Source of the DNA: DATGZH01 sp035297265 | GTDB taxonomy: Bacteria > Actinomycetota > Acidimicrobiia > Acidimicrobiales > RAAP-2 | NCBI GenBank assembly: GCA_035297265.1 | Contig: DATGZH010000004.1 | Coordinates: 1-25,311 of the forward strand | DNA: 25,311 nt | Reading direction: 5' to 3' | Shown here: positions 18,998 through 25,311 of the stretch, piece by piece | Position numbering within the stretch: position 1 is the stretch's first letter | Layout of the letters: the number at the start of each line of letters is the position of its first letter | Program-made: the position numbers and the translations under genes | Notes under the pieces: model-generated | Seen by the model: the letters and a program-made list of their open reading frames with translations, nothing else | Told to the model about the DNA's origin: nothing | Databases searched by the model: none

Positions 18998-19375
18998 TCA
19001 GGGGAACGTCACGTCGCTGTCGCCCCAGTAGGCGTCGACCGCCTGCAGGCGACCGTCCTCGGCCACCGTGAAGGTCTCGATGCCCTCGATCACCATGGTC
19101 CCGCTGGCCAAGGTCACCTCGACCCGGAAGTGGAAGGCGACCTGGTCGCCGGCGGCGTGGACGTCGGTGGCGCTGAAGCGCATGGCCTCGCAGGCGTCGA
19201 GGGCGGACTGACGGAAGGCCCGGATGGCCTCACGCCCGACGTTGGGCGGCCGCCCGACGGGGTCCGTCTGCACCGCGTCGTCGGTGAACAGGGCCACGTA
19301 GGCGTCGACCTCGCGCGTGCTGGCGGTCTCGGCGTAGCGGGCGACCAGCTCGCACATCTCCACGGCCGTCGGCAC
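18998..19375 (-). CDS. Ketosteroid-isomerase-like / SnoaL-like (NTF2 fold) protein
   Basis: A 125-residue NTF2-fold protein that aligns well, from memory, with bacterial delta5-3-ketosteroid isomerase: VARYAETAS places Tyr14, and TDDAVQTDPVG places Asp38, at the same residue numbers as the catalytic pair of the Comamonas enzyme. GREAIRAF follows as in that family. At the third position, Asp99 of the known enzyme, this protein has Glu100 in GIETF. The upstream frame is open to 19459, but the GTG at 19375 begins one base after the stop of the enoyl-ACP-reductase-like gene (TGACGTG), implying coupled translation. The natural substrate is unproven, as SnoaL-like cyclases and small hydratases share the fold. 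Confidence 0.72.
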   Translation of the reverse strand: MPTAVEMCELVARYAETASTREVDAYVALFTDDAVQTDPVGRPPNVGREAIRAFRQSALDACEAMRFSATDVHAAGDQVAFHFRVEVTLASGTMVIEGIETFTVAEDGRLQAVDAYWGDSDVTFP

Positions 19376-19376
19376 G

Positions 19377-20159
19377 TCAGGCCCCGATGGCGTGCACGCC
19401 GCCGTCGACGTGGACGAGCTCGCCGGTCGTCTTCGGGAACCAGTCGGAGAAGAGGGCAACGCAGGCCCGGGCGACGACGTCGGCGTCGTGGACGTCCCAG
19501 CCGAGCGGGGCCCGGCCGGCCCAGGTCTCCTCGAAGGCCGAGAAGCCCGGGATGGACTTGGCGGCCATCGTGCGCACCGGGCCGGCGGCGACGAGGTTCA
19601 CCCGCACCCCGGCCGGACCGAGGTCCCGGGCCAGGTAGCGGGTGAGCGACTCGAGGGCCGCCTTGGCCACCCCCATCCAGTTGTAGAGGGGCCAGGCCAC
19701 GGTGGCGTCGAAGTCGAGGCCGACGACCGAGGCCCCGCCGTCCCTCCCGGCCGCCTCGAGCAACGGCCGGAAGGCGGCGACGAGGGCCTGGAGCGAGAAG
19801 GCCGAGATCTCGAGCGTGGTCGCCACGTCGGGCCAGCCGGCGTCGAACATGTCGCCCCCGAGGCAGGGCGCCGGGGCGAAGCCGATGGCGTGGAGGAGCC
19901 CGTCCATCCGGCCCCACCGGCGCCCGAGTTCCGCCGCCGCCGCCGCCAGCTGGTCGGGCTGGGTGACGTCGATCTCGAGGACGTCGACCTCCTGGGCGAG
20001 CTTGCGAGCGGTGCGGCGGGTGAGCGACAGCCCCCGCCCGGCTCCGGAGAGCACCACCTCGGCCCCCTCCGCCAAGGACCGCCGGGCCACCGCGAAGGCC
20101 AGGGAGTCGTCGGTCAGCACCCCGGTCACCAAGATGCGCTTTCCCGCGAGAATCGACAT
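19377..20159 (-). CDS. fabI: Enoyl-ACP reductase, FabI/InhA type
   Basis: A 260-residue short-chain dehydrogenase of the FabI/InhA branch, which reduces trans-2-enoyl-ACP with NADH in fatty acid (FAS-II) elongation. It starts LAGKRILVTGVLTDDSLAFAVA, where the branch's divergent glycine motif binds NAD. Tyr159 and Lys166 (YNWMGVAK) are the catalytic pair, next to GLDFDATVAWP; these match InhA Tyr158/Lys165. RVNLVAAGPVRTMAAKSIPGF and TGELVHVDGG complete the signature. No Shine-Dalgarno precedes the ATG (20159); TAGCGT lies seven bases upstream, compatible with a leaderless mRNA. The gene is divergent from npdG and coupled to the KSI-like gene. InhA would be an equally fair name. Confidence 0.9.
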   Translation of the reverse strand: MSILAGKRILVTGVLTDDSLAFAVARRSLAEGAEVVLSGAGRGLSLTRRTARKLAQEVDVLEIDVTQPDQLAAAAAELGRRWGRMDGLLHAIGFAPAPCLGGDMFDAGWPDVATTLEISAFSLQALVAAFRPLLEAAGRDGGASVVGLDFDATVAWPLYNWMGVAKAALESLTRYLARDLGPAGVRVNLVAAGPVRTMAAKSIPGFSAFEETWAGRAPLGWDVHDADVVARACVALFSDWFPKTTGELVHVDGGVHAIGA

Positions 20160-20170
20160 GGGAGGGACGC

Positions 20171-20184
20171 TACCGGTCCCGGTA
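20171..20184. promoter_or_regulatory. TACCGG/CCGGTA dyad in the fabI-npdG divergent gap
   Basis: TACCGGTCCCGGTA is a perfect 6-bp inverted repeat with a TC centre in the only 50 bases between the two divergent genes. It overlaps the -10-like TAGCGT of the leftward gene (minus strand, 20173-20168). A second small dyad, GGAAAGGTTTCC (20195-20206), contains the AAAGG ribosome binding site of npdG. The first could be an operator for both genes. Confidence 0.4.
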
Positions 20185-20209
20185 CGGACCTTGTGGAAAG
20201 GTTTCCTGC

Positions 20210-20866
20210 ATGCACGTCGGCATTCTCGGGGGTACCGGCCCGGCCGGGCGGGGCCTCGCCGTGCGGCTGGCCGCCGCCGGGGCCGCGGTCACGATCGGGT
20301 CGCGCGAGGCGGCACGGGGGGAGAGCATCGCCGCCGAGCTGGCCGACGCCTGGCCCGAACGGCCGCTCGCCCTCCGGGGCACCGACAACGAGGGGGCGGC
20401 GGCGGCCGAGCTCGTCGTCGTGGGCACCCCCTGGGACGGGGCGGTGGCCACGGCCCGGGCCCTGCGGGGCCCGCTCGAGGGCAAGGTGGTCGTCTCGATG
20501 GCGGTGGCCCTCCTGAAGGAGGGGCGGGAGATGGTGGCCCTCGCCCACGCCCGGGGATCGATGGCCGGGGCCCTGCAGGCCGCCTTGCCCGGCTCGCTCG
20601 TCGCCGGGGCCTTCCACCACCTGCCGGCCTCGACGATGGAGGCGCTCGACACGCCGCTCGCGGCCCACGTGCTCGTGTGCTCGGACCACAAGGAGGCCAC
20701 TGCGGCCACGCTGGCCCTCGTCGAGTCGATCGACGGGCTGGTGGCCGTCGACGCCGGCTCGCTCGCCCAGGCCGGCGCGGTCGAGGCCTTCACGGCGGTG
20801 CTCATCAACGTGAACATCCTCCACAAGGTGCACAGCACGCTCGTCCTCGGGGGGCTCGACCGGTGA
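20210..20866 (+). CDS. npdG: NADPH-dependent F420 reductase-like protein
   Basis: A 218-residue Rossmann protein of the F420-dependent NADP oxidoreductase family (NpdG/Fno), which passes hydride between F420 and NADP. The N-terminus HVGILGGTGPAGRGLAVRLAAAG holds the GGTGPAG nucleotide motif at 7-13, followed by TIGSREAARGES, the NADP phosphate-contacting loop. VVGTPWDG and AFHHLPASTM are typical of the family, and the C-terminal AGSLAQAGAVEAFTAVLINVN closes the F420 cleft. The ATG has AAAGG eight bases upstream. The stop overlaps the next gene (GTGA, 20863-20866). The PNPOx-type gene at 276 is another possible F420 user in the window. Confidence 0.85.
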   Translation: MHVGILGGTGPAGRGLAVRLAAAGAAVTIGSREAARGESIAAELADAWPERPLALRGTDNEGAAAAELVVVGTPWDGAVATARALRGPLEGKVVVSMAVALLKEGREMVALAHARGSMAGALQAALPGSLVAGAFHHLPASTMEALDTPLAAHVLVCSDHKEATAATLALVESIDGLVAVDAGSLAQAGAVEAFTAVLINVNILHKVHSTLVLGGLDR

Positions 20867-21999
20867 CCATGCGGCTCTACGACACCGCTCGCCGCGAGGT
20901 CGTGCCATTCGAACCGGGCCCTGTCGTCTCGATGTACGCCTGCGGGATCACCCCCTACGACGCCGCGCACCTCGGCCACGCCGCGGTCTACCTGAGCTTC
21001 GACGTCCTCCAGCGCCGCCTCCGCGACCTCGGCCACGAGACCCGCTGCGTCCGCAACGTCACCGACGTCGACGACGACATCCTCCGCAAGGCCCGCGAGC
21101 TCGGGGTCCACTACCTCGACCTGGCGGCCGAGGAGATGGCCCGCTTCGAGGCCGACATGAGCTCGCTCGGGCTGCTGCCCGTGTGGTCCGAGCCCCGGGC
21201 CACGTCGGCCATCTCGGACATCCTCTCGCTCATCGGCGAGGCCCTCGAGCGGGGCCACGCCTACGAGAGCGGGGGGGCCGTCTACTTCGACGTGTCGAGC
21301 TTCGCCTCGTTCGGCGAGCTCAGCCACCTCGACCGGACGACGATGATCGAGCTGGCGGCGGAGAACGGGGGCCGGCCCGACGACCCGGCCAAGGGCGACC
21401 CCCTCGACTTCGTGCTGTGGCAACCCTCCCTCCCCGACGAGCCGGCCTGGGAGTCGCGCTGGGGCCCGGGGCGACCGGGCTGGCACGTGGAGTGCTCGGC
21501 TCTCGCCCTCCGCGAGCTCGGCACGACCCTCGACTTACACGGCGGCGGCCGGGACCTCGTCTTCCCGCACCACGAGTGCGAGCGGGCCCAGTCCGAGGCG
21601 GTGACCGGGCGGACCTTCGTCCGGCACTGGCTCCACGCCGGCCTCGTCGGCCTGGGCGGGACGAAGATGTCGAAGTCGCTCGGCAACCTCGTCTTCGTCG
21701 GGGACCTCCTGAAGGACTGGGAGCCGGCGGTCGTCCGCCTCGCCCTCCTCGACCAGCACTACCGGGAGGACTGGGAGTGGGACCCGGCCGGCCTCTCGCT
21801 CGCCGCCGAGCGTCTCGATCGTTGGCGGGGGGTCGAGGGCCGCCCCGGCCGGGGCGACGGCGCCCCCGCGCTCGCCGCGGTGCGCGAACGCCTCGACGAC
21901 GACCTCGACACGGCCGGCGCCCTCCGGGTGCTCGACGACGCGGCGGCCGCGGGCCGTTCCGTCGGGCCGGCGGCTGCTCTCGTCGGGATTAGCCTGTGA
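20863..21999 (+). CDS. mshC: Short CysRS/MshC-type cysteine ligase
   Basis: A class I synthetase of the cysteinyl-tRNA synthetase / mycothiol ligase MshC group, activating cysteine with ATP. Counting from ATG 20869 (376 residues): CGITPYD at 25-31 and HLGH at 34-37 are of MshC type (CysRS usually has CGPTVYD), KMSKS lies at 266-270, and zinc ligands Cys25, Cys209 and His234 are present. The DWEWDP segment near 301-306 is also MshC-like. Yet HHECERAQSEA keeps Glu238, the fourth zinc ligand usual in CysRS. It is much shorter than CysRS (about 460) and a little shorter than MshC (about 410), with no room for an anticodon domain, so MshC is favoured. The GTG overlaps the npdG stop; ATG 20869 is the alternative start. 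Confidence 0.68.
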   Translation: MTMRLYDTARREVVPFEPGPVVSMYACGITPYDAAHLGHAAVYLSFDVLQRRLRDLGHETRCVRNVTDVDDDILRKARELGVHYLDLAAEEMARFEADMSSLGLLPVWSEPRATSAISDILSLIGEALERGHAYESGGAVYFDVSSFASFGELSHLDRTTMIELAAENGGRPDDPAKGDPLDFVLWQPSLPDEPAWESRWGPGRPGWHVECSALALRELGTTLDLHGGGRDLVFPHHECERAQSEAVTGRTFVRHWLHAGLVGLGGTKMSKSLGNLVFVGDLLKDWEPAVVRLALLDQHYREDWEWDPAGLSLAAERLDRWRGVEGRPGRGDGAPALAAVRERLDDDLDTAGALRVLDDAAAAGRSVGPAAALVGISL

Positions 22000-22074
22000 G
22001 CTTCCCGACCGCCGGCTGACCGGTCTCCCGGCGACTGCCCGGGCCGGGCCGGCCCGAACCGAGAGAGGCAGACG

Positions 22075-24078
22075 ATGGCAGGCGTGGTCACGCTCCGGCT
22101 CCCTGACGGCTCGACCAAGGAGCTGCCGGAGGGGACGACGGCCAAGGGGGTGGCCGAGGCCATCGGGCCTCGCCTCGCCAAGGCGGCCATCGCCGCCGTC
22201 GTCGACGGCCACGAGGTGGACCTCGACACGCCGGTCCCCGACGGGGCGGCGGTGTCGATCGTCACCGTCGACCAGCCGGCGGGCCTCGCCGTGCTCCGCC
22301 ACTCGACGGCCCACGTGGTCGCCCAGGCCGTGCTGCGCCTGTGGCCGGGGGCCCGCTACGCCATCGGGCCGGTGATCGAGGACGGGTTCTACTACGACTT
22401 CGAGCTGCCCGACGGCCAGCACTTCAGCGACGAGGACCTGCCGAAGATCGAGGCCACGATGCGAAAGATCATGGCCGAGGACCAGCCCTTCGTCCGCCAC
22501 GAGCACTCCGTCGACGAGGGCCTGGCCCTCTTCGCCGACCAGCCGTACAAGCGGGAGATCATCGAGGCCGTGGGTCACGGCGCCGACGAGGTCGACGCCG
22601 GTCCGGCGACCGACGGCCACGCGGCCGTCTCGACCTACCGGAACTCCGACGCCTTCACCGACCTGTGCCGGGGACCGCACGTGCCCTCGACCAAGCGCCT
22701 CGGGCACTTCAAGCTGATGCGGGTGGCCGGCGCCTACTGGCGAGGCGACGAGCACAACCCCCAGCTGCAACGGATCTACGGCACGGCCTGGGCGACCGAG
22801 GCCGACCTGGCCGCCTACCTCCACCGGCTCGAGGAGGCCGAGCGCCGGGACCACCGCAAGCTCGGCGCCGAGCTCGACCTGTTCTCGTTCCCCGACGAGA
22901 TCGGCTCGGGCCTGGCGGTCTTCCACCCGAAGGGCGGCATCGTCCGCAAGATCATGGAGGACTACTCGCGGGAGCGCCACGAGGCCGACGGCTACAGCTT
23001 CGTCTACACGCCGCACATCTCGAAGGCCGAGCTCTTCGAGACCTCCGGGCACCTGCAGTGGTTCGCCGAGGGCATGTTCCCCCCGATGGAGCTCGAGGGC
23101 GAGCACCCCTACTACGTGAAGCCGATGAACTGCCCGTTCCACATCCTCATCTACAAGAGCCGCCAGCGCTCCTACCGGGAGCTCCCGTTGCGGTTCTTCG
23201 AGTTCGGCAGCGTCTACCGCTACGAGAAGTCGGGCGTGGTCCACGGGCTCACCCGGGTGCGCGGCATGACCCAAGACGACGCCCACATCTTCTGCACGCG
23301 CGAACAGATGGCCGGGGAGCTCGACTCGCTCCTCACGTTCGTGCTCGACCTCTTGGCCGACTTCGGCCTCGAGGACTTCTACCTCGAGCTCTCGACGAAG
23401 CCCGAGGACAAGGCGGTGGGCACCGACGAGGAGTGGGACGAGGCCACCGAGACCCTGCGGCGGGTGGCCGAGGCTCGGGACCTCGACCTCGTGCTCGACG
23501 AGGGGGGCGGGGCGTTCTACGGGCCGAAGATCTCGGTGCAGGCCAAGGACGCCATCGGGCGCACCTGGCAGATGTCGACCCTCCAGCTGGACTTCCAGGA
23601 GCCGCAGCGCTTCGGCATGGAGTACGTGGGGGCGGACAACGCCCGCCACCGACCGATCATGATCCACCGGGCCCTGTTCGGGTCGGTGGAGCGCTTCTTC
23701 GCCGTCCTGCTCGAGCACTACGCCGGCAACCTGCCCACGTGGCTCTCGCCCGAGCAGGTGCGGGTGCTGCCGGTGCGCGACGACCACCAGCCCTACGCCG
23801 AGCAGGTTCTCGAGCGACTGCGAGACGCCGGGCTACGGGCCAGCGTGGAGGCGGCCGACGAGCCGCTCGGCACGCGTGTGCGAAAGGGCAAGTTCCTGGC
23901 CAAGATCCCCTACGTGCTCGCGGTGGGTGACGACGACGTCGCCGCGGGCACCGTCGGGGTGAATCGCCGGGGGAGCGACGCGGTCGAGCGAGGTGTCGAC
24001 CTCCAGGCCTTCGTCGCCGCGGTGACCGACGAGGTGGTGGCCCACGGCTCGCCCGAGCGTTCGGCCCGGGCGAGCTGA
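22075..24078 (+). CDS. thrS: Threonyl-tRNA synthetase
   Basis: A 667-residue class II synthetase that charges tRNA-Thr and edits Ser-tRNA-Thr. Domains in order: TGS (1-65), the second additional domain for editing with HSTAH at 76-80 and Cys198/His202 in LCRGPH, the catalytic core with zinc ligands Cys353 (MNCPFH), His404 (DDAHIF) and His531 (MIHRALFGS), motif 2 RFFEFGSVYRYE, and the anticodon-binding domain from about 560. The ATG follows GAGAGAGG. The 75 bases upstream hold a few G/C stems but no T-box signature. The Ap4A-phosphorylase-like gene follows 24 bases later. Confidence 0.97.
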   Translation: MAGVVTLRLPDGSTKELPEGTTAKGVAEAIGPRLAKAAIAAVVDGHEVDLDTPVPDGAAVSIVTVDQPAGLAVLRHSTAHVVAQAVLRLWPGARYAIGPVIEDGFYYDFELPDGQHFSDEDLPKIEATMRKIMAEDQPFVRHEHSVDEGLALFADQPYKREIIEAVGHGADEVDAGPATDGHAAVSTYRNSDAFTDLCRGPHVPSTKRLGHFKLMRVAGAYWRGDEHNPQLQRIYGTAWATEADLAAYLHRLEEAERRDHRKLGAELDLFSFPDEIGSGLAVFHPKGGIVRKIMEDYSRERHEADGYSFVYTPHISKAELFETSGHLQWFAEGMFPPMELEGEHPYYVKPMNCPFHILIYKSRQRSYRELPLRFFEFGSVYRYEKSGVVHGLTRVRGMTQDDAHIFCTREQMAGELDSLLTFVLDLLADFGLEDFYLELSTKPEDKAVGTDEEWDEATETLRRVAEARDLDLVLDEGGGAFYGPKISVQAKDAIGRTWQMSTLQLDFQEPQRFGMEYVGADNARHRPIMIHRALFGSVERFFAVLLEHYAGNLPTWLSPEQVRVLPVRDDHQPYAEQVLERLRDAGLRASVEAADEPLGTRVRKGKFLAKIPYVLAVGDDDVAAGTVGVNRRGSDAVERGVDLQAFVAAVTDEVVAHGSPERSARAS

Positions 24079-24102
24079 GTCGGCCCGGACTCGGCGACCG
24101 AC

Positions 24103-24609
24103 GTGGAACGGCTGTTCGCCGCGTGGCGGGGTGAGTACGTCGCCGGGACGTCCGACGCCGAGCGGGCCGCGGTCGTGCCCGAGTGCGTGTTCTGCCGGAT
24201 CGTCGACAGCGGTCCGCCCTCGGCGGAGAACGGCGTGCTCTGGCGAGGTGAGCGGACCCTCGCCGTCCTCAACCTCTACCCCTACGCCAGCGGCCATCTC
24301 CTCGTACTCCCGCTGCGCCACGAGGACGACCTGCGCAAGCTCGACCCCGAGGAGTCGGCGGAGCTCTGGGAGACGACGAGGAGCGCGGCCGCCGCCCTCG
24401 AGGCGGCCTACGGTCCCGACGGCCTCAACCTCGGGGCCAACCTCGGCCGGGCGGCGGGGGCGGGCATCCCGCGCCACCTTCACCTGCACGTCCTGCCCAG
24501 GTGGCTCGGCGACACGAACTTCATGACCACCGTGGCCGATGTGCGAGTCCTGCCCGAGAGCCTCGAGCAGACGTGGGAGAAGGTGCACGCCGCCTGGCCG
24601 TCGGGCTGA
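24103..24609 (+). CDS. HIT-family Ap4A phosphorylase-like protein
   Basis: A 168-residue histidine-triad protein with HLHLHV at 125-130, so His127 is the probable nucleophile. Alignment from memory to the mycobacterial Ap4A phosphorylase Rv2613c is good over LNLYPYASGHLLVLP, the GLNLGANLGRAAGAGIP loop and PRWLGDTNFMT, so it likely phosphorolyses Ap4A to ATP and ADP. A CVFC at 28-31 could bind zinc, unlike Rv2613c as I recall it. The GTG at 24103 has no strong Shine-Dalgarno; it lies 24 bases past thrS. The thrS-HIT order is the same as in mycobacteria, where the next gene is pgsA; here the conserved order stops. Confidence 0.85.
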   Translation: MERLFAAWRGEYVAGTSDAERAAVVPECVFCRIVDSGPPSAENGVLWRGERTLAVLNLYPYASGHLLVLPLRHEDDLRKLDPEESAELWETTRSAAAALEAAYGPDGLNLGANLGRAAGAGIPRHLHLHVLPRWLGDTNFMTTVADVRVLPESLEQTWEKVHAAWPSG

Positions 24610-24649
24610 GCACGCCCTCACGAGCTCGCGACGGGCTACCGTCGGGGTG

Positions 24650-25311
24650 ATGCACCGTCGGGGGGTCCGGTGGTCGCGAACGCTGGCGGGCGTGACGTGT
24701 CTGGTGGTGCTGTGCACGACGGTGCCGGCGGGTGCTTCCGAGCGCAGCGCGGCCTACAAGCAGGGCTACGCCTACGGCGTCTCGCAGTTCCCCGACGGTT
24801 CCTGGGGGAACGGCGCCCAAGACGGGTCGTTCTGCGCGCAAACAGAGCCCGGGGATCTCGCAGGGAGCAAGCTCGCCCAATGGGTGGCCGGTTGCACCGA
24901 TGCCTTGAACAAGTTGGTGGCCGAGCACACCCCGAAGACACAGCCGACGACCACGACCACGACGGTGGGCGTTGTCCGACCTGCTTCGGGTCTTCGTCGG
25001 CAGGCGCACGGCGATCTGCACTGGTTCGGCCCGCAGCAGATCGTCAGGACATCCGGGGTGACGGGCGACCCGGCATTGAACACCATCTCGTGCCCGTCGG
25101 CTGCCCTGTGTGTAGCCGGTGACAACTCAGGCGACGTCCTCTGGTCGGTGAATCCGGGGGCCGCCGACAGCCAGTGGGCGATCGCCCCGGTTAGGGGGGT
25201 GGGAGCCATCAACGCGATCTCGTGTCCGAGTCTGTCCCTCTGCGTGGCGGTCGACGACATAGGTGACGTCATGGTCTCCACCCAGCCGACAGGTGGGGTC
25301 CGGTCGTGGTC
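24650..25311 (+). CDS. Secreted ISCPS-repeat protein, 5' part only
   Basis: A frame from ATG 24650 stays open for 220 codons to the window end. It opens with a basic n-region, a hydrophobic core (residues 12-24) and a cleavage-like PAGA, a clear Sec signal peptide. An N-terminal module of about 65 residues with two cysteines (62 and 82) follows, then a Thr-rich linker. After that come two copies of a 44-residue repeat with ISCPS and LCVA (at 25085 and 25217), each with a G-D-V strand, a pattern of beta-propeller-like repeats in actinobacterial surface proteins. The gene has more A/T-ending codons (ACA, GTT, ATA) than its neighbours. Function unknown; probably cell-surface or secreted. Confidence 0.75.
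   Translation, partial: MHRRGVRWSRTLAGVTCLVVLCTTVPAGASERSAAYKQGYAYGVSQFPDGSWGNGAQDGSFCAQTEPGDLAGSKLAQWVAGCTDALNKLVAEHTPKTQPTTTTTTVGVVRPASGLRRQAHGDLHWFGPQQIVRTSGVTGDPALNTISCPSAALCVAGDNSGDVLWSVNPGAADSQWAIAPVRGVGAINAISCPSLSLCVAVDDIGDVMVSTQPTGGVRSW

Noticed and set aside
17520..19031. 503-codon plus-strand frame across the amidohydrolase end, the cysteine hydrolase and KSI-like genes
   Set aside because: Shadow frame of the amidohydrolase and antisense to two genes with complete catalytic motifs.
22000..22074. Possible T-box or leader attenuator before thrS
   Set aside because: Only 75 bases, no T-box consensus and no terminator/antiterminator pair visible.
24670..25122. 150-codon frame overlapping the secreted protein start
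   Set aside because: Arg-rich translation with no signal or motifs. The frame from 24650 has a signal peptide and repeats and is open to the window end.

Overview
The window reads as chromosome of a high-G+C actinobacterium. Sequence-internal hints are a strong G/C bias at third codon positions, many GTG starts, 4-nt gene overlaps, an F420-type PNPOx-like protein, an NpdG-like F420:NADP reductase, a MshC-like (mycothiol) ligase, an InhA-type enoyl-ACP reductase, and the thrS / Ap4A-phosphorylase pair known from mycobacteria. The style (CobN with a one-chain AAA+/VWA chelatase partner, ISCPS-repeat secreted protein) would suit the class Acidimicrobiia, but that placement is inference.

Layout. 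1-50 holds the first codons of a gene leaving the window leftwards, divergent from a PNPOx/F420-type gene (276-728), with a 13-bp-arm inverted repeat between them. 796-976 is a cobalamin riboswitch that heads a seven-gene cobalamin operon (1025-11311): cobU, cobS, cbiB, a CobC/CobD-type PLP decarboxylase, cobQ, cobN and a fused AAA+/VWA chelatase subunit. Every junction is a 4-nt GTGA or ATGA overlap, so the whole 10.3 kb looks translationally coupled. A small membrane protein (11430-11828) follows and ends in a very strong hairpin.

12142-15871 is a five-gene plus-strand cluster: class II aldolase/adducin protein, Zn alcohol dehydrogenase, two NIPSNAP/Dabb-like paralogues and a VOC protein with a complete His-His-Glu set. 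It meets, tail to tail, an HpcH/HpaI-type aldolase (15917-16780, minus). That gene is divergent from a metal-dependent amidohydrolase (17020-18267). The mix looks like a catabolic module (aldol cleavage, alcohol/aldehyde oxidation, metal-dependent decarboxylation or hydrolysis) with no substrate I can name. It is the best candidate here for an undescribed system.

18348-20159 (minus) carries an InhA-type enoyl-ACP reductase, a ketosteroid-isomerase-like protein and an isochorismatase-fold cysteine hydrolase. Divergently, 20210-24609 carries npdG, a short CysRS/MshC-type ligase, thrS and an Ap4A-phosphorylase-like HIT protein. The window ends inside a secreted protein with a signal peptide, a Thr-rich linker and 44-residue ISCPS repeats (24650 onward).

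No tRNA, rRNA, CRISPR array, insertion sequence or phage gene was seen.
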